A stretch of DNA of 59,114 nt from Candidatus Cloacimonadota bacterium (GCA_023137125.1 JAGLPW010000009.1:1-59114); one strand, 5' to 3'; shown: positions 8,693 to 17,752, numbered from the stretch's first letter. Translations and numbers: made by a program. The notes: generated by a model from the letters alone, not told the origin.

Positions 8693-10147
8693 ATGAGAAT
8701 TAAATTTATTTTTGTCTTAATACTGCTAATCTCTATTAAATATATTTATTCTGCAGAATACACTATTCCCCGAGCGGCATCCTCTGTATATGCAGAAGAT
8801 ATAGACTTAGATGGAGATAAGGATATTATTGTTGGACACAATACTTTATGGGAATATACTAATCCAAGTATTTCAATATTAACAAATGACGGGAATGGAA
8901 ATTTCACTATTTCAGACACATCTATAGTCTTTTGTGGAGATCAACAAGACATCTTTGCAAAAAGGCTTAACGATGATGATTATCCAGATTTAATAACGTT
9001 TATGGCTGATTTCTCAACTGGTGAAGCAGAAAGGTACATTCGTATATTTTATAATGAATATGGTATATTTGAAAGTTTTTCTGATTATCCCCTTTTATAT
9101 AGTGAACCAGTTTATCTGAAAACTTATGGTGATATTGATGATGACGACGACCTAGATATTATTGTTGCAGCCAATTTAGGTCAACGTTGGGGCTGGTTGT
9201 CAAATAATGGGAACGGTGAATTTTCTGAACCTTCATATGTTAATGTAACTTACCATCCAGGTGGTTTGGCATGTGGTGATTTGAATAATAATGGCAGAGA
9301 TGATATTGTTGTTTGCGGAACGAGTTTGGAAGTATATTTAAGTATACAATCAGGATTTGAATATGTACTTATTGAAGAAGGCATCCATTATGCTAATGAT
9401 GTTGAAATAGCTGATATTGATAATGATGGATATGAAGATTTAATTGTATCGGAATATGGTAGTCCTACCAGTCCTCACTTTTTAAGTATTTATTATAATG
9501 ATGGAAATTGTAATTTCAACTTAGGATATCATGAAGAAATAAGTTATGGCATAAGTGATATGACTTTAGTAGACTTAAATAATGATAATAATATAGATAT
9601 CATTTATTCAAAATGGGGTATTTATATATATATCCGATTAAATGTAAATGGAACTTTTGCTGAAGAACAATACTATCCAACTAATCTTAATGCGCCTTAT
9701 TTTAATATTCGTTCCTGTTATTCTACTGATCTTGATGGAAACGGATGGAATGATATTATTACAGTACAATGGTGCAATATACCCTTAGAAGGGAATTTAC
9801 ACATTTTATTCAACAATGAAGAAGGTGATTTTGTTGAGGAACCACAGGTCTCTGCAGAGAATTACGAGTTACAAATTTCAAATTACGAATTACAAAATCA
9901 TCCTAATCCCTTCAATCCAGTAACAACTATCAGTTACAATTTTCCTGCCAATATCGTAAATCCGGTTATAGAAATCTTTAATATCAAAGGAGAAACGATT
10001 AGAAAATTTAACTGTCAAAATCAAATCCCCATTATTTGGGACGGAACCGATAACAGTCGCAATCAAGTAGCATCAGGTGTATATTTGTATCGAATAAAAT
10101 CTGATGAAGGTGTGTTAATTTCGAAAAAAATGTTATTATTGAAATAA
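8693..10147 (+). CDS. Secreted FG-GAP/VCBS repeat protein with C-terminal sorting domain
   Basis: A 484-residue predicted exported protein. A signal peptide (about residues 1-20, IKFIFVLILLISIKYIYSA) is followed by about six FG-GAP/VCBS-type repeats with calcium-loop-like cores such as DIDLDGDKDIIVG, GDLNNNGRDDIVV and DIDNDGYEDLIV, predicting a seven-bladed propeller. The last ~80 residues are the FlgD-like/type A sorting module (HPNPFNPVTTISYNF ... SGVYLYRIKSDEG ... KKMLLLK). In Bacteroidetes-type systems such a tail directs type IX secretion and surface anchoring; no secretion machinery lies in this window. GGAGTAATTTA before ATG supports the start. The ligand is unknown. Confidence 0.88.
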   Translation: MRIKFIFVLILLISIKYIYSAEYTIPRAASSVYAEDIDLDGDKDIIVGHNTLWEYTNPSISILTNDGNGNFTISDTSIVFCGDQQDIFAKRLNDDDYPDLITFMADFSTGEAERYIRIFYNEYGIFESFSDYPLLYSEPVYLKTYGDIDDDDDLDIIVAANLGQRWGWLSNNGNGEFSEPSYVNVTYHPGGLACGDLNNNGRDDIVVCGTSLEVYLSIQSGFEYVLIEEGIHYANDVEIADIDNDGYEDLIVSEYGSPTSPHFLSIYYNDGNCNFNLGYHEEISYGISDMTLVDLNNDNNIDIIYSKWGIYIYIRLNVNGTFAEEQYYPTNLNAPYFNIRSCYSTDLDGNGWNDIITVQWCNIPLEGNLHILFNNEEGDFVEEPQVSAENYELQISNYELQNHPNPFNPVTTISYNFPANIVNPVIEIFNIKGETIRKFNCQNQIPIIWDGTDNSRNQVASGVYLYRIKSDEGVLISKKMLLLK

Positions 10148-10356
10148 TTTTCGCTTCTGCTGTTTATGTGACGGATCAATTATTTCAATTTGTTGATATG
10201 AAAATGGAGGAAATGAGAGCCGTTAAAAACCTGCCTTGCGTGGTTAAGGTCAAATAACAATTACCCATCTCCTCAAAACAAATTTATTATTTTGTCATTT
10301 GAGGTCAAGAGCATATGTTAGAGTTCTCATTTTCTCTCTCAAAAAAGGAGGAGAAA
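10148..10356. other. Short intergenic region before the C13-like peptidase gene
   Basis: About 209 bases with no convincing gene. A 17-codon reading frame (ATGGAGGAAATGAGAGCC start near 10204) is too short to support. The segment ends with the AGGAGGAG ribosome site of the next gene. Confidence 0.4.
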
Positions 10357-13300
10357 ATGTTAAGCAGAAGAGTTGTTTTAATCGTTTTTTTATTAATTAC
10401 GTGCAATTTTGTAAATGCAATCATCAGTCAGGAAGAGGCAAGAAATTTAGTGCTCGATCAAATACTTGTTGATGAGATAGGAAATGTAGATGTCTATGAG
10501 TTTGCAAGTGTTATTACTACTGATACTCTATTTCTTTGTAATGACAAAACAATTGAAAATCCGTATTCTTCAAATTGGATATATTTCGTCGATGATTTGT
10601 TATTTGCACTATGGGAACATCCCTGTAGGTATATATTCATAGACGAACAAACAGGAAAGAACATTATTGTTAATGAAACAATATATCCTGAAAACTTTAA
10701 TGATATGGAGTTGATTTCATTTATAGAAAGACCAACAATAGAAAGTTCCCTGATCCCGAATCCTGACGCTGATATCATTCAGAGAGAGGACAATCCTAAT
10801 CTATATGCAGTCATTATCAGTACTGAAATTGCACAAGCTCCTTACGCCCAGAGTTTATGGGGAAGTTCAGCATTGACTTATACTACATTAACAGAATATG
10901 GATTTATTGATGATAATATATTCCTGCATCATCAGATTGGTAATAGTATGTATGGAGCTGACTTTAATGGTGATGGAAACGATGATATTGATTATTGGGC
11001 AACTTATGATATGATAAGTAGTACATTTATGAATCTTGCTGGAGATTATGATCCTGGCAATCCACAATATAATCCCGATATTCCAGAACTTCAAGAAGAT
11101 GATAAATTATTTGTCTTTGTTTATACTCACGGTCGCTATCCGAGTTGGTATTCTCAATATGCATCAATTATGATTCCAGGTTTGGAGTATAATGCAGAAT
11201 TGTTTAAAAATAATGTTCAGAATATAGATTGTCAGCAAATTACTTTTTTCTTTCAGCAATGTCATAGTGGAGGATTTGTGGACATCTTGATTAATGATCC
11301 TTTAGCAGCATGTAAAAATAGAGTAGTACATGCTGCCTGTGGTCTTGATGAGTATAGTTTTTGCGAGATTTGGGAAACGGGGATTGTTATTCCTAATCAA
11401 CCGTTGGAACATTACTATGCGGAAATGGCATATTATTGGAATTCAGCATTTAGAGGATTTTTCCCAGGTAGCCTAGTACATCCGTGGACACCAGGTGATG
11501 CAGTTGGTGAAGGAAATTTGACACTACATTATGATGAAAATGGTATTCTGATGCCTGAGATACATCCTGATAGAAATAATGACAATGTAATAACATTACA
11601 AGAAGCTTATTATTATACGGACTATCATGATACAACATCTCCGAGACAAATAAATTCTTATGGAGATTTAGAAGGTATATATGATCCCCATCCATTTTTT
11701 CTTGAACATTATCCGGAAGACTTACCTGTACATCCTGTTGATGAGAGTAATTATTCTTTGTTAGAACTGTATTGCTTAGAAGATTATTATGTGGGTGAGC
11801 TTACAGAATCCCAGACAATTGATGGTGATTTTCTTATTAAAGGTGATTTGATTATCGGTCCTGAAGTTACTCTTACAATTGATAATGAATCGACATTAAA
11901 AGTAGATGATGATGCATCTGTAACACTTACTGGTAAAAGTATGGTTGAAATTCTTAATGCTTCAATATTTTTACTTGAACCTGGCTCCAGTTTATTTGGT
12001 TCAGAACATACAATATGGGTGGATCCTGAAACCGGAGAAATGTATGATACTTTTGAGGAAGCATATAGCAATATACCGGAAATTGGTCCTGAACATGAAA
12101 TACCTGGTGATAGAATTGTTAGTGCAGATGAAGGATTATTTCAAGCAAATGGTGAAGAGAATAATCGTATAACTATTAACTGTATTGGCGAATCTTTTTG
12201 GGATGGATTTTACTTGGGAAACGGACTTTCTCATAAAATGTATTATTGTGATATAACAAATACAAGGCGTATTTCAGTTAAAGGTACAAATGACAATACT
12301 GATGCTTGGCTTGAAATAAATCACTCTAATATAACTTATTGTGGTCAAATATATAGCCAAAATACACATTTTGTTATAAAATATTCTTTATATGCTTTTA
12401 ATGAAGGTCCTATAGTGGCATCTCAATCCCAAAATAATTTTTTGCATAATCAAATTTGTTACAACGGTGGTGGGGGAATAGTCATAAACTATTCATCTGA
12501 TACACCAAACAATATATTTTTTAATTACATATTTGAAAATTATGATAGGGGTATACTTCTTTATGATGTTCCTTCTGAATTATGGCATAACCACATATTT
12601 GATAATAATGGTGAAGGATTAGTTGCAATAGGTAATTCCAATTGTGCTTATTTAAATGATAATGTAATTCAGAATAATAATGATGCTGAACTATTAGCAT
12701 TACATTTTTGCTTTCCAGATTTTTATTCACCTTCTCCACTTCATCATGGAAACACAATTTCTGATATAGATGGTTATGAGCCCGGAACTTCTGACCAGTA
12801 TCTTCTAATGTGTGGTGGTCATGCAGGTTATCCTCATGATTTAACTGAAAACACAATAGATACTTCAGATGATAGTCGCTTCTTTCCGGATATTGATGCT
12901 TTCTTTTTTGGTTATGAAAGGCCTGCTGAAAAAGTGTTATATGATGAAGGAATAGAAAATATTATAGATGAAAACTATGATAATGCAAAACTTAATATGA
13001 AGGATATTATTGATATATATACTGATACAGAGATTGCAATTAAAGCACTACAATGGTTAACATATCTCGAGAACTTTAGTGGTCAGGACTTTGAAGCACT
13101 TAGAAATTATATTGAAGATATCGATAGTAATATTAATATTCACTTTGTAAATCCTAAAAACAAAGCTATTACCTCTACATATATGATGGAAGAGAATTAT
13201 GAAATTGCAATTGAAAGATATGAGGAGGTAATTTTAAATCCACCTTCTGTACAAGATTCCATTTTTGCTTTAATTGATGAAGGCTATTGTTATCTGAAAT

Positions 13301-13725
13301 TATTGGAGTCTGGTAATCGGGAACTGCCACAAATATGTTCGGTTAAGCCCAAATCTACAGAAGAATATTCAATGATCAAAGGAAGCTTATTATCACAATT
13401 ATTTGGAGAAAACAATGAAGAAGGAATTGAGCAAAATATTCCTTCAGTTCCTGTTTTACATAATAATTTCCCAAATCCTTTCAATCCTGAAACTACAATC
13501 AAATTCTCAATACCTGAAGACAGCAAAGTTAAACTCATTGTTTACAACATTAGAGGACAAAAAGTAAAAACTCTGGTAAATGATGAATTAGAAAAAGGTA
13601 TTCATGAAGTTATCTGGGCAGGGAAAAATGATAATAACAAGTCAGTTGCATCGGGAGTATACTTCTATAAATTCGATGTAAATGATAAAACGAAAGCAAT
13701 TAAAAAATGCCTGATGCTCAAATAG
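10357..13725 (+). CDS. Large secreted caspase-fold (C13/legumain-like) peptidase with beta-helix, TPR-like and sorting domains
   Basis: The track starts at 10315, but ATG 10357 has AGGAGGAG just upstream and begins a clean signal peptide (LSRRVVLIVFLLITCNFVNA), giving 1122 residues. After a ~130-residue propeptide-like region comes a clan CD cysteine peptidase domain with FVYTHGRYP (His258) and FFQQCHSGGF (Cys302), the His/Cys pair of legumain-type enzymes. An EF-hand-like loop (DFNGDGNDDIDYW) precedes it. Residues about 490-850 look like a right-handed beta-helix, then a TPR-like helical part (ENYEIAIERYEEVI), then the sorting module (FPNPFNPETTIKFS). The helical tail and sorting module are related to those of the 36136 gene. 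A terminator follows directly. Substrate unknown; probably a surface protease. Confidence 0.87.
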   Translation: MLSRRVVLIVFLLITCNFVNAIISQEEARNLVLDQILVDEIGNVDVYEFASVITTDTLFLCNDKTIENPYSSNWIYFVDDLLFALWEHPCRYIFIDEQTGKNIIVNETIYPENFNDMELISFIERPTIESSLIPNPDADIIQREDNPNLYAVIISTEIAQAPYAQSLWGSSALTYTTLTEYGFIDDNIFLHHQIGNSMYGADFNGDGNDDIDYWATYDMISSTFMNLAGDYDPGNPQYNPDIPELQEDDKLFVFVYTHGRYPSWYSQYASIMIPGLEYNAELFKNNVQNIDCQQITFFFQQCHSGGFVDILINDPLAACKNRVVHAACGLDEYSFCEIWETGIVIPNQPLEHYYAEMAYYWNSAFRGFFPGSLVHPWTPGDAVGEGNLTLHYDENGILMPEIHPDRNNDNVITLQEAYYYTDYHDTTSPRQINSYGDLEGIYDPHPFFLEHYPEDLPVHPVDESNYSLLELYCLEDYYVGELTESQTIDGDFLIKGDLIIGPEVTLTIDNESTLKVDDDASVTLTGKSMVEILNASIFLLEPGSSLFGSEHTIWVDPETGEMYDTFEEAYSNIPEIGPEHEIPGDRIVSADEGLFQANGEENNRITINCIGESFWDGFYLGNGLSHKMYYCDITNTRRISVKGTNDNTDAWLEINHSNITYCGQIYSQNTHFVIKYSLYAFNEGPIVASQSQNNFLHNQICYNGGGGIVINYSSDTPNNIFFNYIFENYDRGILLYDVPSELWHNHIFDNNGEGLVAIGNSNCAYLNDNVIQNNNDAELLALHFCFPDFYSPSPLHHGNTISDIDGYEPGTSDQYLLMCGGHAGYPHDLTENTIDTSDDSRFFPDIDAFFFGYERPAEKVLYDEGIENIIDENYDNAKLNMKDIIDIYTDTEIAIKALQWLTYLENFSGQDFEALRNYIEDIDSNINIHFVNPKNKAITSTYMMEENYEIAIERYEEVILNPPSVQDSIFALIDEGYCYLKLLESGNRELPQICSVKPKSTEEYSMIKGSLLSQLFGENNEEGIEQNIPSVPVLHNNFPNPFNPETTIKFSIPEDSKVKLIVYNIRGQKVKTLVNDELEKGIHEVIWAGKNDNNKSVASGVYFYKFDVNDKTKAIKKCLMLK

Positions 13726-13735
13726 TAACATATAG

Positions 13736-13765
13736 CCAGTCCGGGTATATTCTCGGACTGGTTTT
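13736..13765 (+). terminator. Rho-independent terminator after the C13-like peptidase gene
   Basis: CCAGTCCG and CGGACTGG form a perfect 8-bp stem around a 10-base loop, followed by TTTT. It starts 11 bases after the stop codon. Nearly the same hairpin follows the gingipain-like gene at 41486. Confidence 0.85.
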
Positions 13766-13845
13766 GATTTAGTACAATACTCTAGGTTGCATATTTATGC
13801 TATTGTTTTGGACTTTGTGAGAATCTGTTTTCTACATACATAATC

Positions 13846-13877
13846 ACGTAACTCTTGATTATATATAATCGTTACGT
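13846..13877. promoter_or_regulatory. Nested palindrome, operator-like
   Basis: The arms ACGTAAC (13846-13852) and GTTACGT (13871-13877) enclose a perfect 14-base palindrome GATTATATATAATC (13857-13870). It lies between the terminator and the end of the Mu-like module. It may be a protein-binding site or an end-associated structure; the function is not known. Confidence 0.4.
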
Positions 13878-13892
13878 CTAATAAGCAAAACC

Positions 13893-13938
13893 TGTGCCAC
13901 AATTTGTTTCAATTAATCGTATAATAACCGATGTTTAT
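13893..13938. repeat. 46-base repeat at the downstream end of the Mu-like module
   Basis: Ungapped match (39 of 46 by eye) to 8521-8566. It starts TGTGCCACAATTTGTTTCAA and includes the last codons and stop of the winged-helix gene. The TG start and the position fit a transposon terminus, and TGCCAC also occurs in the dispersed hairpin repeat family. Confidence 0.55.
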
Positions 13939-14215
13939 GAAGCCAATCAGCAACTTCTCTCATTTTAGCTATTCTAATGTTGTGTTTTATATCAGGTGTT
14001 AATCTCATGCGAACATAGATATGCTGCTTACCATGCCTTATCTTCCTAACCAATCCCCAACGTTCAAACTCTCTTAAATAACTACGAACAGATCTGATAT
14101 TTACTCCAGTTGCAGATCCACAGGATGAAGCATCTAAAGGACCACTGCTATTGTAAACAAACTGCTCTACTTTATCACGCTGTTTAGTTGTATTATTATC
14201 TGTCTTAAAGCTCAT
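13913..14215 (-). CDS. Small winged-helix protein of the Mu-like module
   Basis: A 100-residue basic protein. The segment DASSCGSATGVNIRSVRSYL followed by WGLVRKIRHGKQHIYVR has the pattern of a winged helix-turn-helix with a beta wing. Its ATG overlaps the ATPase stop by 4 bases (ATGA), so it is co-translated with the transposition genes. It may be an accessory transposition regulator, as small DNA-binding proteins often are in Mu-like elements, but no specific family was recognised. The last codons lie inside the 46-base repeat also present at 8521. Confidence 0.75.
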   Translation of the reverse strand: MSFKTDNNTTKQRDKVEQFVYNSSGPLDASSCGSATGVNIRSVRSYLREFERWGLVRKIRHGKQHIYVRMRLTPDIKHNIRIAKMREVADWLHKHRLLYD

Positions 14216-14925
14216 TCTTTAGAACTCAGTAACGCTGTAAGTTCAACGTTACTACGAATGAGCTCTGCATGGTTGATTATTTTGATCAGATTTCTCATGT
14301 TACCTTCTGATTTATATACCATCAGATCAATATTCGTATCATTTATGTCGAACTCACTTACTTCCTTTACAGTTTTGGTCATATCTACTTTGTCATTTGG
14401 ATGAAATTGAAGTGTGTATGCCCAACGATTGAAGAAATAGGGTGACACACTCTTTATGTCACTATAAGCGTTCTGCATACCAATACAGATAAAGGTTCCA
14501 ATTGTATCATCAGCAATGTCCCTGATCGTATCCAGTATCCTATTATGTTTTACTGCATAATCAATTTCATCTATAATTATCACAGGTGGTTTGTCATATT
14601 CTGTGTTAATAACATCTTTCAATATCTCAAAGAGTTGAAAGGATGTTTTTCTATGTGAAACAGATTCTGCATTTCCCAGATTCTCATAGATCTTTTCGAT
14701 CATTGTGATCAGAAAATCCTTTTGTCGCATTGAACTGTATAACCTCATAAAGATAAAACCGTTCTCAGCAGCAAATCTCTCTCCAAACCAGGTCTTACCA
14801 ATACCCCAGATACCATATATCAGCATCAATCCTCTTTGTCGGATCACATCACGTTTACGAACACGATCAATGTACTTAAGTGCTGTGTTCACATTCTTTG
14901 TCTTTGTGTATACATTATTCATCAT
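14212..14925 (-). CDS. MuB/TniB-like AAA+ transposition ATPase
   Basis: A 237-residue ATPase that in Mu-type systems binds target DNA and recruits and activates the transposase. Walker A is YGIWGIGKTW (about residues 37-46), Walker B is PPVIIIDEIDYA (about 117-128), and the ICIGMQNAYS segment resembles sensor 1. The small size and the C-terminal helical part (EGNMRNLIKIINHAE) fit MuB/TniB/TnsC relatives better than DnaC or IstB loaders, although IstB-like ATPases are an alternative. It follows the transposase by 5 bases. Confidence 0.88.
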   Translation of the reverse strand: MMNNVYTKTKNVNTALKYIDRVRKRDVIRQRGLMLIYGIWGIGKTWFGERFAAENGFIFMRLYSSMRQKDFLITMIEKIYENLGNAESVSHRKTSFQLFEILKDVINTEYDKPPVIIIDEIDYAVKHNRILDTIRDIADDTIGTFICIGMQNAYSDIKSVSPYFFNRWAYTLQFHPNDKVDMTKTVKEVSEFDINDTNIDLMVYKSEGNMRNLIKIINHAELIRSNVELTALLSSKE

Positions 14926-14930
14926 TCCTC

Positions 14931-17009
14931 CTATGATAATCCTAATGTTTTTATATCTGTATCTAATTTCTTTATTCTGCTTTTTTTGTTTTGAGTTTTA
15001 GTCTTGTTCTCTTGCTCTATCATCTTCTCATCCATTGTTTTACTCTTAACTGGGAATTCCGGTTTCTTGTTATTGAATAGATCTGATTTATCACTTTCTA
15101 GTTTGATGAACTTATGATCTACTTTCTGAAGCTTAGAAAGTGTTTTGAGTGCTTTCTGTTTAGTTTCTTTAGCTATTCTGTTTTGATATGCTATCTCTTT
15201 CTTGATCTGTCTTTCTGATAACTCCTTGTTATCGGATAGTGTGATCATAGGATGTACTTTTTGTATTGGTCTGGCTGTACAGATGAATTTACCATGAATA
15301 GTATAGACTTGAATGAAGCTGATATTATTGGGATCATATCTGAAGAACAACTTTTCCCGGATATGATCTGCAAGGTATGGGTGCCAGTAGTTTTGCTTAA
15401 GAAAAGTAATACCATTTCTCTTAACAAGTTTGAGATCATGTTTCAACATTAAAAAGTCTAGTTGTGATGCTGATACTTTACGTTCTTTTGGACATGGATG
15501 TGAGTTATATACTTCTATCGGTATTTTACCTTCTAATCCTTTGTGAGCTTTCTTATGATAGTAATTATTTACATAATAACTGATAAGAGATTGTGCTTCA
15601 GAATAGGTGAGAGCCTTATTATCTACAAGCTTTTGCATAAATGGTTCATTTCTGTTCATATGAGCTGGTTTATCAGATATGCTGGCTCCTATATAACTAC
15701 CAAGAAAACGTTCGAAATTATCGTTAAAAGTTTTGAACCAACGTTCAATTATCTTTGATCTAGCATTATAAGCTCTGGCAAATACTTCCTGAATACCCAA
15801 TCTTTGGAACAGGCCACCCAGTTTATCTTCCAGATCAGGCAGATTAGATCCTTTCTTACCTGTAAAGTAACATGACTTGAAAGCTCTTCCATTATCTATA
15901 TAGATAACACGTGGAATACCACCATAATTAATAAAAGCATTTCGATAAGCATTAGCAATATTCTGAGTATCTTCAGTAGTTGCTATAGAACCACCAACTA
16001 TCATTCTACTAGCCCAATCCATAACTGGTATAAAGACCATCCTTTTTGGTTTACCCGTTAGAGGATCAACAATACGGAAGTTAAGTGTATTACCATCAGC
16101 AATGAATACATCCCCTGGCTTTAATATGGATGAATCTCTTTCTATATACTTTATCAGATTATCCCGAAGATGTTTTTCTCCAAATCTAAGTAATTCAACT
16201 ACATGTTTGTTATTACGTTCATATCTCAGTAGCCAGCGTCTAAGAGTTGATGGGGAAGATGGAGATAGCAGATTACCCAGCATTGCTTCTGTTTTAAGAT
16301 TAGTGATAATACTTCCGACAGATATCTTACTTTGTCGTAGATAGAAACGTAATAGATAGTTCTCTTCTCCTTCAGTTATCATTATAGAACCGGGACCTAC
16401 AGCATAACCAGGAACCAATTCCAGATAATCATAGCCACCTTTCTTGTATTTACCGACCCAACGCTGTAATGTACGTACAGAGATTACATCATCCGACTTG
16501 TGATCATGCAGTTCACGTACAATATCTCCGAATGAATAAAGCTCTAAAGTACGCTTATAAGCTTCAACTTTTGTCATTTTGGAAGATAGTTCAATTGCAT
16601 ATTTACACAAACGTGCTCTTAGTTGTCCAATTCGTTTATATGAATCAGGAACTTCAGGTTCAGGTTTTGGATCGTAATCAGGATGAAAGAATTTATCTGA
16701 TTTATGGCAAAAAGTGTCCAGACTGTCCAGACTGGATTTATTGCAATTTATTTTGTCTAGACTAACATCTTTTTTGATGTCCAGACTGTCCAGACTGGAA
16801 TCTGATTTTGTCCGGACTGTCCAGACTGAATCAAAATTTTTTAGTAAGTTCTTCTTAACTTTGTCCAGACTGAAATCAATTGTTAGGATCGATCCACCTT
16901 TTGGATTATGAACGTATTTTATCGGCCAGTCATATTTCTTCGCTCTCCGTTTAATGGTTTTCTCATGAATACCAGTTCTATTGCTGATCTCTAATGCAGT
17001 AAGCCACAT
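14931..17009 (-). CDS. MuA-type DDE transposase
   Basis: A 692-residue transposase that would cut and join the element ends. The N-terminus MWLTALEISNRTGIHEKTIKRR is the MuA-like winged-helix domain. Internal DNA-binding regions (around SVRTLQRWVGKYKK and SPSTLRRWLLRY) precede an rve-type catalytic domain with FIADGN (Asp305), IYIDNGRAF (Asp372) and KIIERWFK (Glu422). The beta-barrel region (LKRNGITFLKQNYWHP) and the lysine-rich tail that contacts the ATPase in Mu follow. The region around residues 70-105 contains repeated SLDSLD segments encoded by a run of TGTCCAGACTG copies, a low-complexity insertion I do not know in MuA. AAGGAGTCAAT supports the ATG. Confidence 0.92.
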   Translation of the reverse strand: MWLTALEISNRTGIHEKTIKRRAKKYDWPIKYVHNPKGGSILTIDFSLDKVKKNLLKNFDSVWTVRTKSDSSLDSLDIKKDVSLDKINCNKSSLDSLDTFCHKSDKFFHPDYDPKPEPEVPDSYKRIGQLRARLCKYAIELSSKMTKVEAYKRTLELYSFGDIVRELHDHKSDDVISVRTLQRWVGKYKKGGYDYLELVPGYAVGPGSIMITEGEENYLLRFYLRQSKISVGSIITNLKTEAMLGNLLSPSSPSTLRRWLLRYERNNKHVVELLRFGEKHLRDNLIKYIERDSSILKPGDVFIADGNTLNFRIVDPLTGKPKRMVFIPVMDWASRMIVGGSIATTEDTQNIANAYRNAFINYGGIPRVIYIDNGRAFKSCYFTGKKGSNLPDLEDKLGGLFQRLGIQEVFARAYNARSKIIERWFKTFNDNFERFLGSYIGASISDKPAHMNRNEPFMQKLVDNKALTYSEAQSLISYYVNNYYHKKAHKGLEGKIPIEVYNSHPCPKERKVSASQLDFLMLKHDLKLVKRNGITFLKQNYWHPYLADHIREKLFFRYDPNNISFIQVYTIHGKFICTARPIQKVHPMITLSDNKELSERQIKKEIAYQNRIAKETKQKALKTLSKLQKVDHKFIKLESDKSDLFNNKKPEFPVKSKTMDEKMIEQENKTKTQNKKSRIKKLDTDIKTLGLS

Positions 17010-17107
17010 ATTGACTCCTTAATAAACTTCTAGATGATACTTTTTCGAATTCCTTGACATATAACATCCTTTATCTACTTTTTCGTTGTTCATTTATGTG
17101 AACAAAG

Positions 17108-17158
17108 AAAGCTTCTAAGTGAAGCAAGTCAAGAAATAAAAGCTCCAAAATGAAGCAA
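17108..17158. promoter_or_regulatory. Paired operator-like repeats between transposase and repressor genes
   Basis: Two 20-base direct repeats, AAAGCTTCTAAGTGAAGCAA (17108-17127) and AAAGCTCCAAAATGAAGCAA (17139-17158), have their starts 31 bases apart, about three helical turns. Each contains the inverted arms GCTTC/GAAGC (imperfect in the second). A further inverted repeat GTTCA/TGAAC lies at 17088-17103. They sit directly upstream of the repressor gene and probably cover the divergent promoters, so they are the likely operators of the 17173 repressor. Confidence 0.55.
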
Positions 17159-17172
17159 TAGGAAATGAGATT

Positions 17173-17595
17173 ATGGTTAACTCTTTATTAATCAAAAGGT
17201 TATTAGAAATCAAAAAAAAACTAAATATTCGTTCTCAGCAAGATTTCGCTGACTATTTAAGTATATCTCGTAGTGTAATTTCTAATATTGAAAGAGGAAA
17301 AAGGGAGCCATCAAAAGAGATTCTCATGAAGCTTGCTTCACAATGTAATATCAATGGTCACTGGTTATTAACCGGTGAAGGCAGTATGTTCTTAAATGGG
17401 GAAGAGGATAATACAAATAAGAAAGCTCTTTTCAATGTAGGTGATATTGTAGAGCTTATTTCTGGTAGTAAGCCAATGACAGTAGTACAAGTGAATTCTA
17501 AAGAGATTACATGTATATGGCCTAATGCCAAAGATGATCTTCAAACATCTACATTCCCGGTTGGAGCTGTGACGAAGATTAACAAAATAGAGTGA
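17173..17595 (+). CDS. CI-like helix-turn-helix repressor fused to a DUF2158-like domain
   Basis: A 140-residue protein. Residues about 6-65 are an HTH_3/CI-type domain (SQQDFADYLSISRSVISNIE, then REPSKEILMKLA) ending in NGHWLLTGEGSMF, a hallmark of phage CI N-terminal domains. The C-terminal ~55 residues (FNVGDIVELISGSKPMTVVQ ... ITCIWP ... TFPVGAV) match the pattern of the small DUF2158/YodC family, in which GDVV.LKSGG..MTV and C.W are typical. CI proteins normally end in a peptidase S24 or oligomerisation domain, so this tail is unusual. It diverges from the transposase gene and probably represses it through the operator-like repeats just upstream. Confidence 0.85.
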   Translation: MVNSLLIKRLLEIKKKLNIRSQQDFADYLSISRSVISNIERGKREPSKEILMKLASQCNINGHWLLTGEGSMFLNGEEDNTNKKALFNVGDIVELISGSKPMTVVQVNSKEITCIWPNAKDDLQTSTFPVGAVTKINKIE

Positions 17596-17752
17596 GTAAG
17601 TAATTTTCAAATATCCGAAACATATTGATGCTTCTCCCAAGTGTAGTCTACAAAAACTGATGATGTTAGTTGGAAATATTTTATTTTTGAAGATCTTTGT
17701 GAGCGATATGTGTTGTTAAAACAAATACAATAAAGTTTAGAAGGAAGTGATA

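Larger units (their letters stand above)
13889..17640. mobile_element. Mu-type transposition module (transposase, ATPase, winged helix, divergent repressor)
   Basis: Four genes with the layout of a Mu-like early region: a repressor on the plus strand diverging from transposase, MuB-like ATPase and a small DNA-binding gene on the minus strand. Boundaries are approximate. The left limit is set at a 46-base sequence repeated at 8521-8566, the right limit just past the repressor. No phage structural genes are visible, so this is a transposon or a stripped relative rather than a complete transposable phage. In Mu the end lies beyond the repressor, which would put one terminus near 17.6-17.75 kb. 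An alternative is a larger element carrying the genes up to 23 or 31 kb as cargo; I could not find matching inverted ends. Confidence 0.7.

Noticed and set aside
10204-10260. 17-codon ORF with ATGGAGGAAATG start
   Set aside because: Too short, its ribosome site overlaps its own start, and no similarity to anything else in the window.
12521-12856. 111-codon minus-strand ORF inside the C13-like gene
   Set aside because: Histidine-rich antisense shadow of the beta-helix coding region.
17010-17100. TTGACA at about 17054 as a promoter of the repressor
   Set aside because: No acceptable -10 box is found at 16-18 bases; the divergent promoters could not be placed.
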